Source of the DNA: Azospirillum sp. OGB3
Lineage (GTDB): Bacteria > Pseudomonadota > Alphaproteobacteria > Azospirillales > Azospirillaceae
DNA length: 64,000 bases
Assembly (NCBI RefSeq): GCF_014192915.1
Contig: NZ_JACHYN010000005.1
Span: 62,001-126,000 of the forward strand
Reading direction: 5' to 3'
Below, piece after piece: positions 41,798 through 50,013 of the stretch. Every line of letters begins with the position of its first letter. The first letter of the stretch is position 1. The notes below the pieces were generated by a model. The model searched no databases. It worked only from the letters and a program-made list of their open reading frames with translations, and was not told the origin of the DNA. A program made the translations under genes and the position numbers.

Positions 41798-41851
41798 TAT
41801 ATACCGGACGTATATAGCGCCGTTGACAGACGCCGGTATGCGCTGTATCCA
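41798..41851 (+). promoter_or_regulatory. Inverted repeat and sigma-70-type promoter upstream of 41905
   Basis: TATATAC (41798-41804) and GTATATA (41810-41816) form a perfect 7-5-7 palindrome. It is followed by a -35 TTGACA (41823-41828) and, after 17 bp, a -10-like TATCCA (41846-41851). This AT-rich block is unlike its surroundings and likely drives the four-gene operon that follows, with the palindrome as a regulator site upstream of -35. Confidence 0.5.
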
Positions 41852-41904
41852 AACAAACATAGCGAATGGATACGCCTGATCGGTCCCCTGTGACGGAGCC
41901 CGCG

Positions 41905-43191
41905 ATGAGACTGCGTGCGTTGGTTGTGCTGGCGGTGGGCATCCTTCCGGGTGCGCTGCACACGGAGCCCCTGGAATCGAGCCTGCTCGTCCTGACCAGT
42001 TACCCCGACGAACTGGTCGCGCGGTTCGAGGCGGCGTTCGAGCGGGCGAATCCCGGCACCGACCTGCGCGTCCTCTGGAAGACCGGGCGGGAGGCGATGC
42101 CGATCCTGCGCAGCGCCGACCAGGGGGGCGTGGACGTCTACTGGACCCCGGCGCTGCGCAACTTCCCGCTGCTGCGCGACGAGGGGCGGCTCCGCCCGCT
42201 GGACATCGCTTCACCGGAGCTTGATCGCAAAGCCTTGCCGGGCCGCATCGGGGGGCAGACCCTGTCCGACCCCTCAGGCCGCTTCGAGGCGTTCGAGGTC
42301 GCCGGTTACGGGATCGTGGTCAACCCGGCCTATCTGGCGGACCGCGGGCTGCCGACGCCGCGGCGCTGGGCCGACCTCGCCGACCCCGCGCTGGCCGGGC
42401 ATGTCGCCTTCCCGGTGCCCTCGCGGGTCGGCTTCGCCCCGGTGCTGGTGGACATCATTCTCCAGGCCGAGGGCTGGGCGGCGGGCTGGACTCTGCTGCA
42501 ACGCATCGCCGCCGGCGCCGAACTCGCCGACCGCGGGCCGGGGGTGGGCGACAGCGTCTCCTCCGGGCGGCGCGGCGCCGGGCCGACCATCGACTTCCAG
42601 GCGCTGAACGCCCAGGCCGACGGCAAGCCGGTGGACATCCTCTATCCGGAGCGCACCGCCTGGCTGCCCGCCCACATCGGCGTGACCGCCGCCGCTCCGC
42701 ACCCGAAGGCTGCCGCCGCCTTCGTCACCTTCGCCCTGTCGGAGGAGGGGCAGCGCATTCTCTTCCACCCGGACATCCGCCGCCACCCGGTCCGTCCGGC
42801 GGTCTATCGGGACGCCCCGGCGGGAACCGGCAACCCCTTCGCCGCGGCCGGCGCCTTCGCCTATGAGACGGAGCGGGGGAGCCGCCGCGAGCCGGCGGTC
42901 GCCGCCCTGTTCGACGCGCTGATCACCCGCCGCCAGGACGAACTGCGCGACCTGCTGGCCCTGCTGGACGAGGCGCGGCGGGCCGCCGCCCGGACGGGTG
43001 ATCCCGCCCTCGCCGCGAAAGCGGAGGAGGCGCTGGCCCTCGCCACCGCGGTTCCAGTCACGGAAGTTGAGGCCGCCGGCTTGGCGGTCACCCCGGCGCT
43101 CGACCAGGACTGGGCGGAGCGCATCGGCAAGGCCCGCGCCGCCGCCGCGGACACGGCCCGCGCCGTGCTGGCCGCCGCCAAGGAGCCCTGA
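41905..43191 (+). CDS. Extracellular solute-binding protein (AfuA/iron-type) with C-terminal helical extension
   Basis: About 428 aa from the ATG at 41905; an in-frame ATG at 41866 would put a long polar segment before the leader. The signal peptide is MRLRALVVLAVGILPGALH. The mature part (about 22-310) is a type 2 periplasmic binding fold: SLLVLTSYPDELVARFEAAFERANPGTDLRVLWKTG, VAGYGIVVNPAYLADRGLPTPRRWADLADP and VTAAAPHPKAAAAFVTFALSEEGQRIL. This is typical of ferric-iron, phosphate-ester or thiamine binding proteins. The last 115 residues form an extra alanine-rich helical region. No ABC permease or ATPase follows; instead a di-heme protein, a receptor and TonB do. Confidence 0.85.
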   Translation: MRLRALVVLAVGILPGALHTEPLESSLLVLTSYPDELVARFEAAFERANPGTDLRVLWKTGREAMPILRSADQGGVDVYWTPALRNFPLLRDEGRLRPLDIASPELDRKALPGRIGGQTLSDPSGRFEAFEVAGYGIVVNPAYLADRGLPTPRRWADLADPALAGHVAFPVPSRVGFAPVLVDIILQAEGWAAGWTLLQRIAAGAELADRGPGVGDSVSSGRRGAGPTIDFQALNAQADGKPVDILYPERTAWLPAHIGVTAAAPHPKAAAAFVTFALSEEGQRILFHPDIRRHPVRPAVYRDAPAGTGNPFAAAGAFAYETERGSRREPAVAALFDALITRRQDELRDLLALLDEARRAAARTGDPALAAKAEEALALATAVPVTEVEAAGLAVTPALDQDWAERIGKARAAAADTARAVLAAAKEP

Positions 43192-43194
43192 CCC

Positions 43195-44619
43195 GTGCGC
43201 CGGACCCTTCACGCGCTGCTCGGCCTCTCGGTTGCCCTGTCCGCGACGGCGGGAGGGGCGGTTCAGGCCGCCGCCCCGACGCGCGCCGCCTTCGACCAGA
43301 CCCTGCCGCCGACCGACGAGGCGCAGCGCGTCCAATTCACCATCGGGCGCATCCTGTTCAACCATGTCTGGACGCCCGGCGGCCCAGACCCGGAGGCCGG
43401 GACTGGCGTCGGCCGCGCCCAGGCCGGCGGGCGGGCGCTGGTGCAGAACGGCTTCGCGGGGGAGGGCGGATTCCACGGGCTCGGGCCGACCTACAACCGG
43501 CTGTCCTGCGCCGCCTGCCACATCAAGAACGGGCGGGGCGAGCCGCCGCAGGGTCCCGACGACGCGCTGCGCGCCATGCTGGTCCGCCTGTCGGTGCCCG
43601 GCGAGGACGCGCATGGCGGGCCGAAGCCGCACCCCGCCTACGGCGACCAGATCAACGACCAGTCGGTGCCCGGCGTGCCGGCGGAGGCGCGCGTCTTCTT
43701 CATGTGGCACGAGCGGATGGAGCGTCTGGCCGACGGCACCGAGGTGCCGTTGCGCGCTCCTGAAATCCGCATCACCGATCCGGCCTTCGGGCCGCTCGGC
43801 GGCGATGTGATGGTTTCGCCGCGCATGGGGCCACCGGTCTTCGGGCTGGGCCTGCTGGAGGCGGTGCCGGAGCGCGTCATCCTGGCTCTGGCCGAGGCGC
43901 AGGCGCGCGAGGGCGTGGTCGCCGGCCAGCCCAACCACGTCTGGGACCACGAAGCTGGGGTGGAGGCGCTCGGCCGCTTCGGGCTGAAGGCCAACCAGCC
44001 GACCGTGCGCCAGCAGATCGCCGGGGCCTTCGTCGGCGATCTCGGCATCACCACGCGCCTCTACCCGCAGCCCAACTGTCCGGAGGCGCAGGACGCCTGC
44101 GCCGTCTACGTCGCCGAGGGGGAGGGACCGCAGCCGGAACTGTCCGAGGCGATGCTCGACACCATCCACCTCTACACGCTGGCGCTCCAGCCGCCGCCAC
44201 GGCGCAACGCGGACGACCCGGCGGTGCGCCGCGGCGAGGCGGTCTTCGCGGAGGCCGGCTGCGCCCGCTGCCACGCCCCCAGCCTGGAAACGGCCGGACA
44301 CCCGCGTTTGCCCAGCCTCGGCGGAGGTACGATCCATCCCTACAGCGACCTGCTGCTGCACGACCTGGGCGACGGGCTGGCCGACGGGCGGCCCGACCAC
44401 CGCGCCGGCGGGCGGCAATGGCGAACCGCGCCACTGTGGGGGCTGGGCCTCGTCCCGCTGATCGCCGATCACCCCGCCTATCTGCACGACGGCCGCGCCC
44501 GCAGCCCGCTGGAGGCCGTGCTGTGGCACGGCGGCGAGGCCCAGGGCAGCGCCGACGCCGTGCGCGCCCTGCCCACCACCGACCGCGCGGCGCTGCTGGC
44601 CTTCCTCGCCTCGCTCTGA
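43195..44619 (+). CDS. DUF1111 di-heme oxidoreductase (putative thiol oxidoreductase/peroxidase-like)
   Basis: 474 aa with a GTG start 3 bp after the upstream stop. A signal peptide ends near VQAAAP (residue 27). Two heme c-binding CXXCH motifs are visible: CAACH at 105-109 and CARCH at 356-360. LPSLGGGTIHPYSDLLLHDLGDGLADGRPDHRAGGRQWRTAPLWGLG is the family signature near the C-terminus. DUF1111 proteins are periplasmic di-heme proteins related to cytochrome c peroxidase, often encoded with iron-uptake genes. Reduction or oxidation of a metal before or after receptor transport is a plausible role, but unproven. Confidence 0.88.
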   Translation: MRRTLHALLGLSVALSATAGGAVQAAAPTRAAFDQTLPPTDEAQRVQFTIGRILFNHVWTPGGPDPEAGTGVGRAQAGGRALVQNGFAGEGGFHGLGPTYNRLSCAACHIKNGRGEPPQGPDDALRAMLVRLSVPGEDAHGGPKPHPAYGDQINDQSVPGVPAEARVFFMWHERMERLADGTEVPLRAPEIRITDPAFGPLGGDVMVSPRMGPPVFGLGLLEAVPERVILALAEAQAREGVVAGQPNHVWDHEAGVEALGRFGLKANQPTVRQQIAGAFVGDLGITTRLYPQPNCPEAQDACAVYVAEGEGPQPELSEAMLDTIHLYTLALQPPPRRNADDPAVRRGEAVFAEAGCARCHAPSLETAGHPRLPSLGGGTIHPYSDLLLHDLGDGLADGRPDHRAGGRQWRTAPLWGLGLVPLIADHPAYLHDGRARSPLEAVLWHGGEAQGSADAVRALPTTDRAALLAFLASL

Positions 44620-44658
44620 TCCACACCTTCCGCTGACGCCCATCCCCTCAGGAGTCCG

Positions 44659-46728
44659 ATGAGACGATTGCTGCTTGCCGCTGCGTCGTCGGCCGTGCTG
44701 GCCGCCGCGCAGAACGCCCCCGCCTTGGCTCAATCCACCACTCAGACCGCCGCACCCGAAGAACCCGTCTACCGGCTGGGCCAGATCAACGCGACGGCCC
44801 AGGCGGCCGGCGGCACCCCGGTCGGCGGCTCCGCCCTGACGTCGGAGGACATCGCCCGCTTCAACCGCGAGCGGCTGGACCGCGCGCTCGACCTGCTGCC
44901 GGGCGTCAGCATCGCCACCACCCGCGGCCCGCGCAACGAGCGCTACGTCACGGTGCGCGGCTATGACCGGTTCCAGGTGCCGCTCTATTTGGACGGCGTG
45001 CAGCTCTACCTGCCGGCGGACAACCGCTTCGACCTCGGCCGTTTCCTGACCGGCGATCTCGCCGAGATCCAGGTGGCCAAGGGCTACGCGTCGGTTCTCG
45101 ATGGGCCGGGCGGGCTCGGCGGTTCGATCAACCTCGTCAGCCGCAAGCCGACGCGCGAGCTGGAAGGCGAGTTGCGCACCGGCATCAACCTCGACGCCAC
45201 GGGCGCCTTCTCCGGCTACCTGACCAGCGCCAGCGCCGGGACGAAGCAGGAGCGCTTCTACGTCCAGGGCGGCATCGCCAAGGTCGAGCAGACGTTCTTC
45301 CGCCTGTCCGACGACTACAAACCCACCGCCAACGAGAATGGCGGCCGGCGCGAGGGGTCGGACAGCCGCGACTGGCGGGTGAACGCCAAGTTCGGCATCA
45401 CGCCCAACGACACCGACGAATATTCCTTCAACGTGCTGAAGCAGAACGGCTCGAAGGGCGCCCCGCTGCACACCGACGACCCGGCCAGCAGCCAGACCAT
45501 GCGCTACTGGAAATGGCCGGAATGGGCGGTGCAGAACCTGTCCTTCAATTCGCGCACGCAGCTCGGCGACAAGTCCTACATCAAGACGCGGCTGTTCCAT
45601 TCGACCTTCGACAACAAGCTGGACTCCTACGACGACCGCCGCTACGTCCGGCAGAGCACGTCGCGGGCCTTCACCAGCATCTATGACGACCGCGCCTATG
45701 GCGGCGGCGTGGAACTGGGCACCGACCTGATCCCGCGCAACACGCTGAAGGGCGCCATCCACGTCCGCCGCGACGAGCACGAGGAGTTCCAGACCCTCTA
45801 CGCGCCGCGCTTCCGCGAGCCGACCCAGAAGAGCGTCGAGGACACCTATTCGGTCGCGCTTGAGAACACCTTCCACGCCACCGGGGCGGTGGATGTGGTG
45901 GCCGGCGTCAGCTACGACTGGCGCGACCTGCGCAAGGCCCAGGACTGGGACGGCACCAACACCGGCCGCTTCGTCACTTACCCGACGAAGGACATGGACG
46001 CCTTCAACTGGCAGGGCGCGGTGGTCTGGCACCATAGCGCCACCGGCGAGACCCACGCCAGCGTGTCCAGCCGCACCCGCTTCCCGACGCTGTTCGAGCG
46101 TTTCAGTTCGCGCTTCGGCGGGGCCGTGTCGAATCCCGGGCTGAAGCCGGAACGCGCCATCAATTACGAGATCGGCGCGTCCGAGCAGGTCTTCGGCAAC
46201 ACCCGCCTGGAAGGGGCGGTGTTCGTCAACGACCTGACCGACGCCATCCAGTCGGTCAACATGATATACAACGGCCAGTCGGTGACGCAGAACCGCAACG
46301 TCGGGTCCGGCTTCGACCGCGGCTTCGAACTGTCGGCGCGCACGCTGCTGTCCGAGTGGCTGGAGATCGGCGGCAACTACACGCTGCTGGTCCGCACGCT
46401 CGACGCCACGGGCACCCCGGAGCCCAAGCCGACCGGCACGCCGACGCACAAGCTGTTCGCCTACGCCGATGTCCAACCCGTCGAGGCGCTGCACGTCGTG
46501 CCGTCGCTGGAGGTTTCCTCGACCCGCTGGACCAGCAATTCCGCGCAGACCGCCTATTACCGCACCGGCGCCTACGCGCTGGCCAACCTCAAGGTCTCCT
46601 ACGAGATCGTCAAGGGGGTGGAGGCAGAGGCCGTGGTCCGCAACATCACCGACCGCAACTACCAGCTCATGGACGGCTATCCGGAGGAGGGGCGCAGCTT
46701 CTACCTCGGGGCGCGCTACCAGTTCTGA
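44659..46728 (+). CDS. TonB-dependent receptor
   Basis: 689 aa. A signal peptide ends at PALAQS (about residue 25). The plug has LTSEDIARFNRERLDRALDLLPGVSI, YVTVRGYDRFQVPLYLDGVQLYLPADNRFDLGRF and EIQVAKGYASVLDGPGGLGGSINLVSRKP. The barrel ends FYLGARYQF with a terminal Phe. It resembles uncharacterised metal or organic-ligand receptors rather than the FhuA-like pair in region 1; there is no STN domain. Located between a di-heme DUF1111 protein and a TonB-like gene in one operon with a periplasmic binding protein, so it likely imports the ligand of that binding protein. Confidence 0.92.
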   Translation: MRRLLLAAASSAVLAAAQNAPALAQSTTQTAAPEEPVYRLGQINATAQAAGGTPVGGSALTSEDIARFNRERLDRALDLLPGVSIATTRGPRNERYVTVRGYDRFQVPLYLDGVQLYLPADNRFDLGRFLTGDLAEIQVAKGYASVLDGPGGLGGSINLVSRKPTRELEGELRTGINLDATGAFSGYLTSASAGTKQERFYVQGGIAKVEQTFFRLSDDYKPTANENGGRREGSDSRDWRVNAKFGITPNDTDEYSFNVLKQNGSKGAPLHTDDPASSQTMRYWKWPEWAVQNLSFNSRTQLGDKSYIKTRLFHSTFDNKLDSYDDRRYVRQSTSRAFTSIYDDRAYGGGVELGTDLIPRNTLKGAIHVRRDEHEEFQTLYAPRFREPTQKSVEDTYSVALENTFHATGAVDVVAGVSYDWRDLRKAQDWDGTNTGRFVTYPTKDMDAFNWQGAVVWHHSATGETHASVSSRTRFPTLFERFSSRFGGAVSNPGLKPERAINYEIGASEQVFGNTRLEGAVFVNDLTDAIQSVNMIYNGQSVTQNRNVGSGFDRGFELSARTLLSEWLEIGGNYTLLVRTLDATGTPEPKPTGTPTHKLFAYADVQPVEALHVVPSLEVSSTRWTSNSAQTAYYRTGAYALANLKVSYEIVKGVEAEAVVRNITDRNYQLMDGYPEEGRSFYLGARYQF

Positions 46729-46763
46729 CGCGGCGGAGGGTGGGTTGATCGCGGGGCCTGACC

Positions 46764-47621
46764 ATGGACGGCATGCGTGCCGGCGATACGGTGAGCCTTG
46801 GTGAAGGGGATGGGCCGTGGGCACCTTGGGCATTCGCCTTGTCCGCCCTGGCCCATGCCGCCCTGCTGGGTCTGCTGATCGCCGCGGCCGAGACGCCGGC
46901 CGTGCCGGTTCCGGAGGCGGTCAGCGTCGATATCGTTCTGGGAAGCGGCGCGGAAGCGGCGGCGGACGCGGGGGGAGGCCCGGACAGTGGCGGAAAAGCA
47001 AACGCCGAGCCTCCGCCCGCCACGGCAACCGCCGAACCGGACCCGGCGCCCGACGACAGTCCGGCCTCCGATGCGCCGGTTCCCGAAGTCTCCGATCAAC
47101 CCGCGGCGGCGCCATCGGTACTGCCGCCGCCGGTTCCGGCCCGCAAGCCGGCGGTGAAACCGGTGACGGCGGTCACCCTGAACCCGTCACCGGCCAGCCC
47201 GGCAAAGACGCCCGCGCCGCGGGCCGAAATGCCTGGGGAGCGGGAGGGGCCGGCCGAAACAGGCCCGTCGGGCGGAACGGCGAACAGCCCCGCCCCGGCG
47301 GATGCCGACGCCGCTGCGGGCGGCGGTGGAGCGGACGCCATGCGCGTTTATCTGGAGGAGGTGCGCCGCCGCCTTCAGGCCCGTCTCGCCGTGCCGGCGG
47401 AAGCGCAGCGGTTGCGGTTGGGCGGGACGGTGCTGGTGCGCTTCACCGTGCGGCGCGACGGCAGCGTTCAGGGCGACTCCCTGGCCGTTCTGTCCGGACC
47501 CGGAATCGCGGTGCTGGAGCGGACGGCGCTGGAGACGGTCGTCCGGACCGCCCCCTTTCCGCCACCGCCCCGTCCGGCCACCGTCGAGGTGCCGGTGCTG
47601 TTCGCCGTGTCGGTTCGGTGA
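46764..47621 (+). CDS. TonB-like energy transducer
   Basis: 285 aa. A single N-terminal TM helix (about 21-43, PWAFALSALAHAALLGLLIAAAE) is followed by a Pro/Ala-rich spacer (about 65-190) that can span the periplasm. A C-terminal TonB domain follows (about 195-285: YLEEVRRRLQARLAVPAEAQRLRLGGTVLVRFTVRRDGSVQGDSL to VEVPVLFAV). It lies 35 bp after the receptor. No exbB or exbD is adjacent, so it must share them with another system. A dedicated TonB beside one receptor suggests specificity for it. Confidence 0.88.
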   Translation: MDGMRAGDTVSLGEGDGPWAPWAFALSALAHAALLGLLIAAAETPAVPVPEAVSVDIVLGSGAEAAADAGGGPDSGGKANAEPPPATATAEPDPAPDDSPASDAPVPEVSDQPAAAPSVLPPPVPARKPAVKPVTAVTLNPSPASPAKTPAPRAEMPGEREGPAETGPSGGTANSPAPADADAAAGGGGADAMRVYLEEVRRRLQARLAVPAEAQRLRLGGTVLVRFTVRRDGSVQGDSLAVLSGPGIAVLERTALETVVRTAPFPPPPRPATVEVPVLFAVSVR

Positions 47622-47678
47622 GGTCGTCGAGGTCCCACTGGGAGCCCCGTGATCCGGCCGCAGCCGAAATGCCGGACA

Positions 47679-48374
47679 TCACTGGTACTTGGCGTAGACC
47701 CAGAGCACTCGGGCGTCCCCATCGCCTTCCGACACCCAGAGATGGGGGGTGCTGGCGTCGTAATACATGGAATCGCCGGCTTCCAGCCGCAGCGGCTCGT
47801 AGATCTGGCTGTGCACGATCAGGGTGCCGGACAGGACGTGGAGGAACAGCTCCGCGTCGTACTTGGCCCACTCCGGGTAGGCGTCGATGGAGCGGGCGAC
47901 GACGGTGGTCATGATCGGGGTCATGACCTTGTTCGTCAGGTCCGGGCAGAGCCAGGCGTTGTTGCAGGTGCCGGTCGGGAAGGGGCGGCCGTCGCCCGCC
48001 CGCGTCACCGAGCGGCGGCCGGCGACGCGCAGCGCCGGGGTCGGCCCGCCGATGATCGCCGCGGCGTCCATCTCGAAGCCGGCGGCGATCTTCAGAAGGG
48101 TGGTGACGGTCGGCGACAGCTCGTTCCGCTCGATCTTGGACAGGGTGGACACCCCGACCCCGGTGCGGTCGGCCGCCTGCTGGAGCGTCAGTCCCAGCCG
48201 CTTGCGCAGATTCTTCAGCCGGACGCCGAGGTCCAGCTCCCCGTCCGCCCCGTTCTGGGAGGAAGAAGCGGCGGTGGCCGCGTCGGGCCTGTCGATCACA
48301 TCCATGGTGTCGTCCGCCGCCTGTCGTGTCGCGATTCGTCGTACATGCTTGGTCGTCAGGGCGGGCCGCTTCAT
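47679..48374 (-). CDS. XRE-family regulator with cupin domain
   Basis: About 231 aa from the ATG at 48374, which overlaps the stop of the FAD oxidase gene (ATGA). The HTH is at about residues 52-107 (LGVRLKNLRKRLGLTLQQAADRTGVGVSTLSKIERNELSPTVTTLLKIAAGF). The C-terminal cupin includes ELFLHVLSGTLIVHSQIYEPLRLEAGDSMYYDASTPHLWVSEG. Such regulators sense a small metabolite in the cupin and control amino-acid or acid catabolism. Translational coupling to the D-2-hydroxyacid dehydrogenase suggests it controls that gene and the divergent LldD-like gene. Confidence 0.9.
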   Translation of the reverse strand: MKRPALTTKHVRRIATRQAADDTMDVIDRPDAATAASSSQNGADGELDLGVRLKNLRKRLGLTLQQAADRTGVGVSTLSKIERNELSPTVTTLLKIAAGFEMDAAAIIGGPTPALRVAGRRSVTRAGDGRPFPTGTCNNAWLCPDLTNKVMTPIMTTVVARSIDAYPEWAKYDAELFLHVLSGTLIVHSQIYEPLRLEAGDSMYYDASTPHLWVSEGDGDARVLWVYAKYQ

Positions 48375-49807
48375 TGAGGGTCCTCGAACACCAGAACCTT
48401 TCCAGGATTCATCATATGGTCGGGGTCCAGCAACGCTTTGATCTGCGTCATCAGCCGGTAGCGCGCCGGGTCGATGGAGTTGGCGAGCCGTTTGCGGTTG
48501 CTGAAGCCGATCCCGTGTTCCGCGCTGATCGAACCATCGCAGGCGAGCGTCGCGCTGTCGACAATCTCGTTGATCCGCCCCGCCGCCGTCTCGAAATCGG
48601 CGCGGGACGGGAAGGCGTCGTGGTCGAAATGGATCACCGCGTGCAGGTTGCCGTCGCCGACATGGCCGACGAACAGCAGCCGCGCCTGCGGGAAGGCGGC
48701 GCGCACGCCGCGCTCCGTCTCCGCCGCGAAGTCGCCCAGCCCGTCGAGCGGCACCACGGTGTCGTAGGAGACGCTGATGCCGGAGACCTTGTTCGCCTCC
48801 GACACCGAATGGCGCAGGCGCCACAGCGCCTCGCGCTGCGCGCCGCTCTTCGGGATCACGACGTCGGCGACGAGGCCGCGCTCCAGCGCGTCGGCAAGGC
48901 AGTCCTCGAGAATTGAGGCCAGGTCCATGGCGGCGAAGCTGTCCTCCGCCTCGATCAGCACGTACCAGCGGTGCGGCTCCGCGAAGGGCAGGGTGCAGCC
49001 GGGAATATGGTCGAGAACGAGCTGCATCTGGGAGTGCGACATGACCTCGTAGGCGCTGACCCGGTCGCCGAGACGGGAGCGGACGGAGGCCAGAAGCTCC
49101 AGCGCCTGGTCGAGATGGCCGGCGCCGGCCATGGCGGTGGCGCTTGCCTGCGGTTGCGGGAACAGCTTCAGCACCGCCGCCGTGACAATGCCCAGCGTGC
49201 CCTCCGCCCCGATGAACAGGTGGCGCACGGCATAGCCGCTGTTGTCCTTGCGCAGCCGCTTCAGGTCGTTCATCACCGAGCCGTCGGGAAGCACCACCTC
49301 AAGCCCCAGCACCATGTCGCGCATCGGGCCGTAGCGCAGAACCGCCGTGCCGCCGGCGTTGGTCGCGATGTTGCCGCCGATCTGGCAGCTCCCCTCCGCC
49401 CCCAGGCTGAGCGGGAGCAGGCGCCCGGCCTCCTGCGCGCGGGCCTGCAGGTCGGCCAGGATGCAGCCGGCCTCCACCGTCATGGTGTTGTCCAGCGCGC
49501 TGACCTGCCGCACCCGGTTCAGCCGATCGAGCCGCAGCACCACCGTCTCCTCCGAGAAGGGCGTGGCGCCGCCGCACATGCCGGTGTTGCCGCCTTGCGG
49601 CACGATCTTCCCGCCATGCTCGCGCACCAGCAGGACGGTCGCCGCCACCTGCTCGGTGTCCGCGGGGTAGACGGCGCACAGCGCCGTACCCTGGTAGCGG
49701 CCCCGCCAGTCCCGCGTCAGCGGTTCGAGATCGGTCGCCCGAGTGACCACATGGCGCTCCCCCAGGAGCGTACGCAGCGACGTCAGCAGAGCCTGTGGGT
49801 CACGCAT
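48371..49807 (-). CDS. FAD-linked D-2-hydroxyacid dehydrogenase (GlcD/D-lactate type)
   Basis: About 478 aa from the ATG at 49807 (AGGACC upstream); the open frame to 49900 crosses the promoter palindrome. The N-terminal FAD-binding PCMH domain shows PQGGNTGMCGGATP, LDNTMTVEAGCILADLQ, GGNIATNAGGTAVLRYG and FIGAEGTLGIVTAAVLKLFP. The C-terminal cap has GHVGDGNLHAVIHFDHDAF, ISAEHGIG and MMNPGKVL. Family members oxidise D-lactate, glycolate or D-2-hydroxyglutarate, passing electrons to the quinone pool or an ETF. Divergent from an L-2-hydroxyacid oxidase. Confidence 0.92.
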   Translation of the reverse strand: MRDPQALLTSLRTLLGERHVVTRATDLEPLTRDWRGRYQGTALCAVYPADTEQVAATVLLVREHGGKIVPQGGNTGMCGGATPFSEETVVLRLDRLNRVRQVSALDNTMTVEAGCILADLQARAQEAGRLLPLSLGAEGSCQIGGNIATNAGGTAVLRYGPMRDMVLGLEVVLPDGSVMNDLKRLRKDNSGYAVRHLFIGAEGTLGIVTAAVLKLFPQPQASATAMAGAGHLDQALELLASVRSRLGDRVSAYEVMSHSQMQLVLDHIPGCTLPFAEPHRWYVLIEAEDSFAAMDLASILEDCLADALERGLVADVVIPKSGAQREALWRLRHSVSEANKVSGISVSYDTVVPLDGLGDFAAETERGVRAAFPQARLLFVGHVGDGNLHAVIHFDHDAFPSRADFETAAGRINEIVDSATLACDGSISAEHGIGFSNRKRLANSIDPARYRLMTQIKALLDPDHMMNPGKVLVFEDPQ

Positions 49808-49888
49808 CGGACAGGTCCTTGTGGCTTCGGATCCGGGATGGACATCGGTGACGCGAACAATCGGCCGGCGCGATCGGACGTTGACGAT

Positions 49889-49901
49889 ATTGTTGCACAA
49901 T
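49889..49901. promoter_or_regulatory. Palindrome between the divergent hydroxyacid oxidase genes
   Basis: ATTGT-TGC-ACAAT is a perfect 5-3-5 palindrome in an AT-rich patch between starts at 49807 and 50014, directly before TA-rich -10-like DNA. It is a good candidate binding site for the XRE-cupin regulator encoded nearby. Confidence 0.5.
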
Positions 49902-50013
49902 GTCTAGCATACGAAAAATTCTTCCTGAAAAGATAATTTTTGCCGGAGCAACTCCCGATGGGCATATCCAGCGAACCGCGCAAGGCGCGCGTCCTCTCCC
50001 ACGAACCGGGGAA

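Noticed and set aside
42274..46833. A 1519-residue open frame on the minus strand
   Set aside because: It lies opposite four well-supported plus-strand genes; it arises from GC-rich third positions and encodes low-complexity Arg/Gly/Val/His sequence.
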